A stretch of 13,748 bases of DNA from CAYPZL01 sp964415045 (GTDB taxonomy: Bacteria; Planctomycetota; Phycisphaerae; Sedimentisphaerales; Anaerobacaceae), in assembly GCA_964415045.1 (NCBI GenBank), contig CAYPZL010000156.1:1-13748 (forward strand), read 5' to 3'. The notes under the pieces are model-generated. The model did not search any database and was not told where the DNA came from. It saw nothing but the letters and a program-made list of their open reading frames with translations. Below, in pieces: positions 6,142 to 12,560 of the stretch. A program made the translations under genes and the position numbers. Positions within the stretch are counted from its first letter, which is position 1. Each line of letters starts with the position of its first letter.

Positions 6142-7740
6142 ATGAATCTGCAACAACCCAATGCCAATGAAGTAACGCAGACTGCGAATCGGTCGCGAAG
6201 TGTGTCCCCCGTATCCGGTATCTGTACGCGCTGCATCGACGGCTGTCGCGGTAACTGCGAGGTCTTCAAGTCCTCGTTTCGAGGCCGGGAAGTGATCTAT
6301 CCGGGTCCGTTCGGGACCCTGACGGCCGGGGGGGACAAAGAGTACCCCATCGACTACTCGCACCTGAACATTGCCGGCTACGCCCTGGGCGCCAAGGGGC
6401 TGCCCGACGGGGTGGAGGGCAACCCCGACACGACGCTGTTCCCCATGGTCGATACGGAGACGGCCTACGGCGCGGGGGAAAAGGTCAAGATGCGCGTCCC
6501 CGTCTTCACCGGGGCGCTGGGCTCGACGGAGATCGCCCGCAAGAACTGGGCACATTTCGCGGCCGGGGCGGCCATCGCCGGCATCAGCATCGTCTGCGGC
6601 GAGAACGTCTGCGGTATCGACCCGGAACTGGAGCTCAACGCCGACGGCAAGGTCAAGAAGGCCCCGAACATGGCGCAGCGCGTCGAGCAGTACCGTCGCT
6701 ACCACGAAGGCTACGGTGACATGCTCGTACAGATGAACGTCGAGGACACCCGCCTCGGTGTGGCCGAGTATGTCATCGGCGAGCTCGGCGTCGAGTGCGT
6801 CGAACTCAAGTGGGGCCAGGGCGCCAAGTGTATCGGAGGCGAGATCCAGGTCGACTCGCTGGAGCGGGCTCTCGAGCTGCAAAAGAGAGGCTACCTCGTG
6901 ACGCCCGATCCCTCGGTCGAAGCGCACCAGGCGGCCTTCCGCGACGGCGCGCTGAAGCACTTCGAGAGGCACTCGCGCCTCGGCTTCATCGATCAGGAAG
7001 GCTTCATGAGCGAGGTCGAGCGGCTGCGCAGCCTCGGCGCCAAGCGCGTCACGCTCAAGACCGGTGCCTATCCGATGCGCGAGCTGGCGATGGCGGTCAA
7101 GTGGGCCTCGGATGCGAAGCTCGATCTGTTGACGGTGGACGGTGCTCCGGGCGGAACGGGCATGAGTCCCTGGCGGATGATGGAAGAGTGGGGCGTCCCG
7201 ACGTTCTACCTGCAGTCCATGACCAACGAGTTTTGTCAGAAGTTGGCTGCCAGGGGGGCTTTCGTTCCGGATATCGCTATCGCCGGCGGTTTCAGCACGG
7301 AAGATCACATCTTCAAGGTGCTGGCAATGGGGGCGCCGTTTGCCAAGGCCGTCTGCATGGGACGGGCTCTGATGATTCCGGGCATGGTCGGCAAGAACAT
7401 CGGCCTCTGGCTCCAGGAAGGTACCAACGCGCTGCCCAAGACCGTCAGCCAGTTCGGTTCCAAGGTCGAAGAGATCTTCATTTGCTACGAAGACCTCGTT
7501 GCCAGGTACGGCAAGGACACCGTGGCGGAAATACCGTTAGGGGCGATCGCGCTGTACACGTTCGTTGACAAGCTCAAGGTCGGTCTCCAGCAGCTCATGG
7601 CGGGCAGCCGGAACTTCAAGGTCTCGACGATCAGCCGCGACGACGTCATGGCCCTGACGCCCGAAGCCGCCCAGGTCTCCGGCATCCCCTACATCATGGA
7701 TGCCTACAGGGAAGAAGCCGAGAAGATCATCAACGGCTAA
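6142..7740 (+). CDS. Stand-alone FMN-domain glutamate-synthase-like protein
   Basis: A 532-aa protein equivalent to the central FMN-binding (alpha/beta)8 domain of glutamate synthase, without the N-terminal glutaminase domain and without the 3Fe-4S cysteine block or C-terminal beta-helix of full-length GltB. Seen motifs: KWGQGAK (223-229), GGEIQVDSLERA (232-243), VDGAPGGTG (332-340), AGGFSTEDHIFK (381-392) and GAPFAKAVCMGRA (397-409), the latter blocks forming the FMN phosphate site. Cys28, 31, 35 and 39 near the N-terminus form a CxxCx3Cx3C group that could bind an Fe-S cluster. It may transfer ammonia onto 2-oxoglutarate or act on another substrate with ferredoxin or NAD(P)H. The ATG at 6142 has GAAGGAG (6128-6134). 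No gltD or glutaminase neighbour is present. It is monocistronic, ending in a terminator. The fold is certain; the precise reaction is not. Confidence 0.88.
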   Translation: MNLQQPNANEVTQTANRSRSVSPVSGICTRCIDGCRGNCEVFKSSFRGREVIYPGPFGTLTAGGDKEYPIDYSHLNIAGYALGAKGLPDGVEGNPDTTLFPMVDTETAYGAGEKVKMRVPVFTGALGSTEIARKNWAHFAAGAAIAGISIVCGENVCGIDPELELNADGKVKKAPNMAQRVEQYRRYHEGYGDMLVQMNVEDTRLGVAEYVIGELGVECVELKWGQGAKCIGGEIQVDSLERALELQKRGYLVTPDPSVEAHQAAFRDGALKHFERHSRLGFIDQEGFMSEVERLRSLGAKRVTLKTGAYPMRELAMAVKWASDAKLDLLTVDGAPGGTGMSPWRMMEEWGVPTFYLQSMTNEFCQKLAARGAFVPDIAIAGGFSTEDHIFKVLAMGAPFAKAVCMGRALMIPGMVGKNIGLWLQEGTNALPKTVSQFGSKVEEIFICYEDLVARYGKDTVAEIPLGAIALYTFVDKLKVGLQQLMAGSRNFKVSTISRDDVMALTPEAAQVSGIPYIMDAYREEAEKIING

Positions 7741-7769
7741 GACCCGGACCTTTACAGAACGTCACCACA

Positions 7770-7808
7770 GGGGCTCCCTTGACACGAGGGGGAGCCCCTT
7801 TCCTTTTG
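7770..7808 (+). terminator. Intrinsic terminator of the glutamate-synthase-like gene
   Basis: A perfect 9-bp stem, GGGGCTCCC (7770-7778) with GGGAGCCCC (7790-7798), and an 11-base loop, followed by TTTCCTTTT. It begins 29 bp after the stop codon. Confidence 0.85.
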
Positions 7809-7933
7809 CCCGCGACGGTGGGAGGGTCTTCAGGGCTCTGTCTCAGTTCAGTAGAGGTTGGCATGCTGGACGAAGTGAAGCACCCGGGCGGAGAAGCACG
7901 AGTCTGCGTCGTGTCAGAAGGGGCATGCGGTGG

Positions 7934-7964
7934 CGAGATCCTTCGCTTGCGCTCAGGCTGACAA
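7934..7964. repeat. Degenerate half-copy of the CTGTCATCC-type repeat
   Basis: GGCGAGATCCTTCGCTTGCG followed by CTCAGGCTGACAAG resembles one arm of the repeat at 13562-13665 (there GGAGATCCTTC ... GGGATGACAG). Only one arm is clear. The surrounding 7809-8019 has open frames but none with a ribosome site or family resemblance, so I see no gene there. Confidence 0.4.
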
Positions 7965-7994
7965 GCACCAGGCGACGAGCGAAAGAGCAGTACG

Positions 7995-8019
7995 GCCTCA
8001 TATCGGGCGGCGATGAGGC
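7995..8019 (-). terminator. Hairpin directly after the LuxR-type gene (possible terminator)
   Basis: On the minus strand a perfect 7-bp stem (GCCTCAT / ATGAGGC, 11-base loop) begins right at the stop codon. The following bases contain only a short CTCTTTCG run, so it is a weak or factor-dependent terminator at best. Confidence 0.35.
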
Positions 8020-8973
8020 TCACATGGTGGTTTGCAGGTAGGTCGTGAGGTTGACGTCGGTGTTGGCGATGGCGAGCTTGCGGCGGATGCGCTCACGGTG
8101 CCGGCTCACCGTGGCAGTCGAGACCCCGCGCATTTGGGCGATCTCCTTGCTCCGCAGGCCGCTGCGAATCATGTTGCAGATCGCGATTTCCGTCGGCGTC
8201 AGCGAGCGGTACTTCTCCGTGAGCTGATTGACGAAGGGAGAGGACATTTCCATCAGGTTGTCCCGGAGCAGCTCCACGTATTTTCGCTGAGGCTGGGGCA
8301 CCTCGGTCAGCAGTGCGTAGACGATCGGCATCAGGACTTTCTCGACGTTGGCCTGGATGTCCTTGTGGATCTTGAGCTTCTCTTCCTCGATGCGGGCCAG
8401 GACCGCGCGAAGCGTGGTGTTGGCCTCGCGGAGGGCCTCGCGCTCCACGGTGAGCTGGCGGTTGGTTTCTTGGAGCTTCCGCTCGGCCGAGAGACGCATA
8501 GCGACGGCCCCGATGTGCTCGGCCACGGCCTCGAGCAGCGTGCGCTCCTCCCGTAAGAAGGGCCCCTCGTAGAGCGCGGGACGTTCCTCCAAATAGAACA
8601 CCTCCACCTCGCCAATGACTTCCCCAAAGAGCATGACCGGCGCCATCTGCCGCCATTTCGTGACCTTGAAGTTGTCCGTCTTGTAAATGGCGTCGTCGAA
8701 CGTGATCCGCGCGCAGGTAATTTCGGGATACTGCCAGGAAGGGGGCAGGATATTGGCCACGCGTCCGAGGAACTCTTCGAGCGAATCGGGGCCGCTCTCG
8801 GCCAGTCGGGTGATGCCGTAGAGGCAGTTGAGCTCCTTGATGCGTTCCCGCAGTGCCCGCTCCATCTTCGAGGGATCGGACTCTTCGCTGGGCAGAATGA
8901 ACCAGCGCATCGGGCCGTCGGTGCGGAAGCGAGGCATCTTGGGGCCCGGCTCCCTGGCTGGTTGGCTCTTCAT
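8020..8973 (-). CDS. GAF-like / coiled-coil / LuxR-HTH transcriptional regulator
   Basis: A 317-aa cytoplasmic regulator. Residues about 40-160 resemble a GAF-type sensor domain (ERIKELNCLYGITRL start, RTLLEAVAEHIGAVAMRLSAER end). Residues about 160-215 form a charged coiled coil (ERKLQETNRQLTVEREALRE, then ARIEEEKLKIHKDIQANVEK), and 257-303 are a LuxR/GerE helix-turn-helix (SLTPTEIAICNMIRSGLRSK, then EIAQMRGVSTATVSRHRERI). There is no receiver domain or phospho-acceptor Asp pattern, so the signal is probably sensed by the N-terminal domain itself. The ATG at 8973 is preceded by GAGGA at suitable spacing. The gene is divergent from the Fe-S/flavoprotein operon, and three TAGGCA half-sites lie between them, making it the likely regulator of that operon. 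The ligand is unknown; a redox or metabolite signal is only suggested by context. Confidence 0.85.
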   Translation of the reverse strand: MKSQPAREPGPKMPRFRTDGPMRWFILPSEESDPSKMERALRERIKELNCLYGITRLAESGPDSLEEFLGRVANILPPSWQYPEITCARITFDDAIYKTDNFKVTKWRQMAPVMLFGEVIGEVEVFYLEERPALYEGPFLREERTLLEAVAEHIGAVAMRLSAERKLQETNRQLTVEREALREANTTLRAVLARIEEEKLKIHKDIQANVEKVLMPIVYALLTEVPQPQRKYVELLRDNLMEMSSPFVNQLTEKYRSLTPTEIAICNMIRSGLRSKEIAQMRGVSTATVSRHRERIRRKLAIANTDVNLTTYLQTTM

Positions 8974-9011
8974 TAGCTGTCCTCGGATGCCACCATAACA
9001 AGTGCACTATG

Positions 9012-9057
9012 TAGGCAGTAAAGTCCAACTATTATGCCTATACATCATAGGCAGTAA
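9012..9057. promoter_or_regulatory. Three TAGGCA half-sites (one dyad plus a direct copy), candidate operator
   Basis: TAGGCAGTAA occurs at 9012-9021 and again at 9048-9057, 36 bp apart. The second copy is also the right arm of a perfect dyad, TGCCTAT (9035-9041) and ATAGGCA (9047-9053). The cluster sits 39-84 bp upstream of the luxR-type start codon and well upstream of hndA, fitting a shared operator in a divergent promoter region. Confidence 0.5.
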
Positions 9058-9124
9058 CGGCGCACTCTATTTGCATTTTTCGATTCATTGATATCCGGTA
9101 TGCTGGCCGATGTCAAGCATCAAG

Positions 9125-9193
9125 ATGAACGTTTGGTGCGGAGTCCGGTCATGCACATGCGATTGTACGAACGAAGCTTTTTGGCTTGTCTGA
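9125..9193 (+). other. Cys-rich 22-codon mini-ORF, candidate leader peptide
   Basis: An ATG at 9125 opens 22 codons ending in TGA (9191-9193), with Cys at residues 5, 10, 12 and 14 and Trp at 4 and 20. The stop is two bases before a terminator-like hairpin. No convincing Shine-Dalgarno sequence precedes it, so translation is doubtful. If real it would be a leader peptide coupling cysteine or tryptophan charging to expression of the Cys-rich operon downstream. Confidence 0.25.
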
Positions 9194-9194
9194 T

Positions 9195-9222
9195 GGCGAT
9201 CCCATCCGTGGGAGCCGTTTTT
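9195..9222 (+). terminator. Terminator-like hairpin in the leader of the Fe-S operon (candidate attenuator)
   Basis: GGC (9195-9197), a two-base bulge and TCCCA (9200-9204) pair with TGGGA (9209-9213) and GCC (9214-9216) around a 4-base loop, followed by GTTTTT. It precedes the hndA start by about 50 bases, so readthrough would be needed for operon expression from any promoter upstream. Confidence 0.4.
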
Positions 9223-9273
9223 CGGTCCCCAGCACCCCGCCACTCCATCCACAGACCCGCATAGGAGGTGACC

Positions 9274-9756
9274 ATGTCCGATGAAGTGCTTGAGAAGATC
9301 CTGGCCGGGCGGCGCAGCCAGCCCCAGCAACTGATCGAAGTGCTCCAGGATGTTCAGGAGGCCTTCGGGTACATCCCGGAGGATGTGATGAAGACGGTTT
9401 CGCGGGAGCTTGGCGTGCCCTTGATCGAGGTCTCGCGGGCGGCGAACTACTACAAGGCGTTTTCCCTGCAACCGCGGGGCAGACACGTGATCACGGTGTG
9501 CATGGGCACGGCCTGCCACGTCCGCGGCGCCCCCCGGCTGCTGGACGAGATCAAGGGCGAGCTCGGAATCGAGCCCGGCCAGACCACCGACGACGGAATG
9601 TTTACTCTCGAACGCGTCAATTGCCTCGGCGCCTGTGCCCTGGGGCCCGTCGTGGTCCTGGATGGGAAGTACCACGGCAAGATGACGCCCAACAAGCTTC
9701 GTCAGCTCGTTCAGTCGGTGCAGGTCGCCGAGAAGGAGGTTCCCAGTGATCGCTAA
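9274..9756 (+). CDS. hndA: [2Fe-2S] subunit of the NuoE / HndA / HydC family
   Basis: A 160-aa thioredoxin-like [2Fe-2S] protein, the 24-kDa-type subunit of NADH dehydrogenases and of bifurcating or NADP-reducing hydrogenases. Residues 1-65 are the helical N-terminal domain (QQLIEVLQDVQEAFGYIP, then NYYKAFSLQPRGRH). The cluster ligands are C76 and C81 (VCMGTACHVRG) and C117 and C121 (NCLGACALGP), the exact family pattern. It would carry electrons to or from the flavoprotein encoded next. The ATG at 9274 has a near-perfect AGGAGG (9263-9268) five bases upstream; a GTG at 9268 overlaps that site and is not credible. It is the first gene of the operon and overlaps the next by 11 bases. Family membership is secure; which multi-subunit enzyme it serves cannot be fixed from this window. 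Confidence 0.92.
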   Translation: MSDEVLEKILAGRRSQPQQLIEVLQDVQEAFGYIPEDVMKTVSRELGVPLIEVSRAANYYKAFSLQPRGRHVITVCMGTACHVRGAPRLLDEIKGELGIEPGQTTDDGMFTLERVNCLGACALGPVVVLDGKYHGKMTPNKLRQLVQSVQVAEKEVPSDR

Positions 9757-11602
9757 GCTGAAGACTTTCGCCGATCTTGCGGCGTTGCGTGAATCCAGAA
9801 TGGCCGAGCAGGGGAAGACCACGAAGACGGTGACCATGTGCTGCGGGACCGGTTGTCAGGCCTCCGGCAGCCTGCTCGTCGCCGAAGCGCTGCGTGCGGA
9901 GCTGGCGGCGCAGGGGCTGGCCGATTCGGTCAGGGTCCGGCTGACCGGCTGCCACGGGTTTTGCGAGCAGGGCCCGATCATGGTGATCGACCCGGCCAAC
10001 GTCCTGTACTGCCACGTCACGGCCGAAGACGTGCCCGAGATTGTGAGCAAGACCGTTGGTGGCAACGACACCATCGAACGCCTGCTTTACACCGACCCGG
10101 CTTCGGGCGAAAAGATCGTCAAGGAAGCCGATGTCCCGTTCTACCGGGCGCAGGATCGCACGCTGCTGAGCCAGAACCGTCTCATCGACCCGTGTAACAT
10201 TGAAGACTACATCGCCATCGGCGGATACGCGGCCGCAGCCAAGGTGCTCGCCGGCATGACGCCGGAGCAGGTGATCCAGGAGGTCAAGGACGCGAACCTG
10301 CGCGGCCGGGGCGGCGGCGGCTATCCGACCGGACGAAAATGGGAGCAATGCCGGGCCGCCGGAGGCGACGAGAGATTCGTTATCTGCAACGCCGACGAGG
10401 GCGACCCCGGCGCCTACATGGACCGCAGCGTCCTGGAGGGCAACCCGTACGCCGTGCTGGAAGGAATGCTCATCGGCAGCTTTGCCGTCGGCGCGAATCA
10501 GGGCTACATCTACGTCCGCAAGGAGTATCCGCTGGCCGTCAGCAACGCGCGCAAGGCCATCGAGCGGGCCCGCGAATGCGGTCTGCTGGGTCAGGACATT
10601 CTCGGCGGCGGTCACAGTTTCGATGTGGAGATCGTGCGTGGGGCCGGTGCGTTCGTGTGCGGCGAGTCCACCGCGCTGATGGCCTCGCTGGAAGGCCGCG
10701 TCGGCGAGCCCCGGCCCAAGGACGTACATACCGTCAAAGACGGGCTCTGGCACAAGCCGACCTGCCTCAACAACGTCGAAACATGGGCCAATGTGCCGAT
10801 GATCGTCCGCAACGGCGCCGCCTGGTTCGCTGCCAAGGGCAGCAACGGCAGCACGGGAACCAAGATTTTTGCCCTGACCGGCCGGGTCAACAACACCGGC
10901 CTGATCGAGGTGGCGATGGGCACTCCGCTCAGGACCATCGTCTACGACATCGGCGGCGGCGCCTCCAACGGCGCGGCCATCAAGGCCGTACAGACGGGCG
11001 GCCCCTCGGGTGGCTGCCTGCCCGCCGAGAAGTTCGATCTGCCGGTGGATTTCGACACGCTGGCCGAGGCCGGCTCCATGGTCGGTTCCGGCGGCATGGT
11101 CGTGATGGACGAGCACACCTGCATGGTCGACGTGGCGAAGTACTTCCTGGAATTTCTCCAGGACGAGTCGTGCGGCAAGTGCGTACCGTGCCGCCTGGGT
11201 CTGGAGCGCATGCTCGAGATTCTCACCGATATTAGTGAAGGCCGGGGCCGGCTCGAACAGCTCGATCTGCTCGAAGAGCTGGGCGAGACGATGTCCGAAA
11301 CCTGCCTCTGCGCCCTGGGCAAGACGGCTCCGAATCCGGTGCTCTCGACCCTGAAGTACTTCCGCAGCGAGTACGAGGCGCACATCGAGAGCCAGTCGTG
11401 TCCCGCCGGCGTCTGTCGCGAACTGATCCGCTACGAGATCGATCCGGAAGCCTGCAAGGGCTGCGGGGCGTGCGCGAAAGCCTGCCCACACGGAGCCATT
11501 TCGGGCCAGCCTAAGGAGCCGCACGCCATCGACGACGACGTCTGCGTCAAGTGTGGCATTTGCAAGGACGTCTGCACATTCGAAGCCATTCGCGTTTGCT
11601 GA
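9746..11602 (+). CDS. hndC: NADH-binding flavoprotein of the HndC / HydB (NuoF) family with extra Fe-S domains
   Basis: A 618-aa FMN- and NAD(H)-binding subunit. Domain order: N-terminal thioredoxin-like [2Fe-2S] domain (ligands C32 or C33, C37, C69, C73); NuoF core with GRGGGGYPTG (187-196) for NADH/FMN, CNADEGDPGAYMDR (214-227) and CGESTALMASLEG (305-317); SLBB-like segment (about 375-450); [4Fe-4S] site C476-x2-C479-x2-C482 with C522; and a C-terminal double [4Fe-4S] ferredoxin (C570/573/576/580 and C600/603/606/610). Having both terminal extensions is the HydB/HndC arrangement of electron-bifurcating enzymes, whereas respiratory NuoF lacks them. C459, H546, C552 and C557 may form the zinc site described in HydB structures (recalled, not checked). 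The GTG start at 9746 has AAGGAGGT (9733-9740) and overlaps hndA, implying coupled translation. High confidence in family; physiological partner unknown. Confidence 0.94.
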   Translation: MIAKLKTFADLAALRESRMAEQGKTTKTVTMCCGTGCQASGSLLVAEALRAELAAQGLADSVRVRLTGCHGFCEQGPIMVIDPANVLYCHVTAEDVPEIVSKTVGGNDTIERLLYTDPASGEKIVKEADVPFYRAQDRTLLSQNRLIDPCNIEDYIAIGGYAAAAKVLAGMTPEQVIQEVKDANLRGRGGGGYPTGRKWEQCRAAGGDERFVICNADEGDPGAYMDRSVLEGNPYAVLEGMLIGSFAVGANQGYIYVRKEYPLAVSNARKAIERARECGLLGQDILGGGHSFDVEIVRGAGAFVCGESTALMASLEGRVGEPRPKDVHTVKDGLWHKPTCLNNVETWANVPMIVRNGAAWFAAKGSNGSTGTKIFALTGRVNNTGLIEVAMGTPLRTIVYDIGGGASNGAAIKAVQTGGPSGGCLPAEKFDLPVDFDTLAEAGSMVGSGGMVVMDEHTCMVDVAKYFLEFLQDESCGKCVPCRLGLERMLEILTDISEGRGRLEQLDLLEELGETMSETCLCALGKTAPNPVLSTLKYFRSEYEAHIESQSCPAGVCRELIRYEIDPEACKGCGACAKACPHGAISGQPKEPHAIDDDVCVKCGICKDVCTFEAIRVC

Positions 11603-11612
11603 GGAGAGAGCC

Positions 11613-12317
11613 ATGCAAGAATACGTGACAGTGACCATCGACGGGGCGAAGATTCGGGCGGTCAAGGGGACGTCCGTCCTCGATACGGCTATGGAATACG
11701 GCATCTGCATCCCGCATCTGTGTCACTACCCCGGCCTGTCCGATATCGGCGCGTGCCGGCTTTGTATCGTGGAGCACGTCGTCAACGGCAAATCCAAAGT
11801 CACCACCTCCTGCACGCTGAACGTAGCCGAGGGGATGGTGATCCTGACGGATACGGAGAAGATCCGGCGGCTGCGGCGCAACATCGCCGAACTGCTGGTG
11901 GCCCAGGCCCCGAACTCGCGGGCGGTTCAGGACATCGCGGTGCGCTGCGGCGTGAAGGAGGTCCGCTACCCGTTCCACAACGACAACTGCGTGCTGTGCG
12001 GGCGGTGCGTGCGGGTCTGCAGCGAGATGTGGCAGGCCGACGCCATCGGCTTTATCGGACGCGGCAAGGACCGGCACGTCGATTTCCCCTTCGGCGTCAA
12101 GCCGGATTTCTGCAAGACGTGCAACACGTGCATCGACATCTGCCCGATGACGATCACGCCGTGCCCCGGGCCGATGAAGAAGGGCGAAGAACGCCTCTGC
12201 GGCGGCTGCGAAGGCCAGCTTATGATGACCACCAACATGACCGACTCCTGCGTCTGGTGCGAGCTGGGCAAGGGATTCCAGTGCACGCGCCATCTGCAAG
12301 CGGTCAGCCAGACCTGA
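11613..12317 (+). CDS. HydA/NuoG-N-like Fe-S protein without catalytic domain
   Basis: A 234-aa Fe-S protein, 10 bp after the flavoprotein gene; ATG 11613 has GAGGAGAG just upstream, preferred over in-frame starts inside the previous gene. Residues 1-75 are a plant-type [2Fe-2S] domain (C37, C48, C51, C67). Residues 126-177 hold two [4Fe-4S] sites (C126/129/132/136 and C167/170/173/177). Between them, where NuoG, HoxU and HydA carry the HxxxCxxCx5C cluster, this protein reads LLVAQAPNSRAVQDIA with no His or Cys ligands. The C-terminus adds a second Cys group: C196, C199, C213, C216, C224. It ends there, with no H-cluster or molybdopterin domain. It likely links the flavoprotein to ferredoxin or to an unseen catalytic partner, like the small HydA of NiFe-type bifurcating complexes. 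Fe-S nature is certain; role is inferred. Confidence 0.85.
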   Translation: MQEYVTVTIDGAKIRAVKGTSVLDTAMEYGICIPHLCHYPGLSDIGACRLCIVEHVVNGKSKVTTSCTLNVAEGMVILTDTEKIRRLRRNIAELLVAQAPNSRAVQDIAVRCGVKEVRYPFHNDNCVLCGRCVRVCSEMWQADAIGFIGRGKDRHVDFPFGVKPDFCKTCNTCIDICPMTITPCPGPMKKGEERLCGGCEGQLMMTTNMTDSCVWCELGKGFQCTRHLQAVSQT

Positions 12318-12320
12318 TCC

Positions 12321-12349
12321 CGGTCCGGGGCTGGTCCCCCCGGGGACCG
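12321..12349 (+). repeat. GC-rich hairpin just after the operon stop
   Basis: CGGTCC (12321-12326) pairs with GGACCG (12344-12349), and an alternative compact stem GGTCCCC / GGGGACC lies inside (12333-12348). No T-run follows. It may stabilise the 3' end of the transcript ahead of the true terminator. Confidence 0.4.
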
Positions 12350-12369
12350 TGACTACAAGCTATTTCGCA

Positions 12370-12398
12370 GGGGCAACCTTCCGTGGTTGCCCCTTTTT
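12370..12398 (+). terminator. Intrinsic terminator of the hndA-hndC-Fe-S operon
   Basis: A perfect 9-bp stem, GGGGCAACC (12370-12378) and GGTTGCCCC (12385-12393), with a 6-base loop, followed by TTTTT. It closes the three-gene operon 52 bp after the last stop and separates it from the uracil-DNA glycosylase gene. Confidence 0.9.
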
Positions 12399-12460
12399 CT
12401 CCCTCGACGGCGTTCGGGGCCCGGTCGGTTCCGCGTGGTACGATGTTCGTCGGACGATTC

Positions 12461-12481
12461 GGGCAGGCACGGGGCCTGCCC
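12461..12481. repeat. GGGCAGGC hairpin
   Basis: GGGCAGGC (12461-12468) and GCCTGCCC (12474-12481) form a perfect 8-bp stem with a 5-base loop, in the non-coding stretch between the operon terminator and the next promoter. It has the look of a dispersed palindromic repeat, but only one copy is visible here. Confidence 0.35.
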
Positions 12482-12524
12482 CTCCAAGATGGCGCAACAC
12501 GCATCGCTGCCGCGCGTTTTTTCA

Positions 12525-12553
12525 TTGTCCGGCGGTGGCAATCGCACTACAAT
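12525..12553 (+). promoter_or_regulatory. Sigma-70 promoter of the uracil-DNA glycosylase gene
   Basis: TTGTCC (12525-12530) and TACAAT (12548-12553) with a 17-base spacer. Transcription should start at about 12560, which rules out in-frame starts upstream of it and makes the ATG at 12561 nearly leaderless. Confidence 0.55.
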
Positions 12554-12560
12554 GCCCCCC

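Noticed and set aside
7730..8023. 97-codon minus-strand frame between the glutamate-synthase-like and LuxR-type genes
   Set aside because: It runs through the intrinsic terminator and the decayed repeat, has Pro/Arg/Ser-rich low-complexity composition, and lacks a ribosome site.
9059..9075. GG ... TTTGCA resembling a sigma-54 promoter upstream of hndA
   Set aside because: The GG and GC doublets are 12 bases apart instead of 10, and no sigma-54 activator is encoded nearby.
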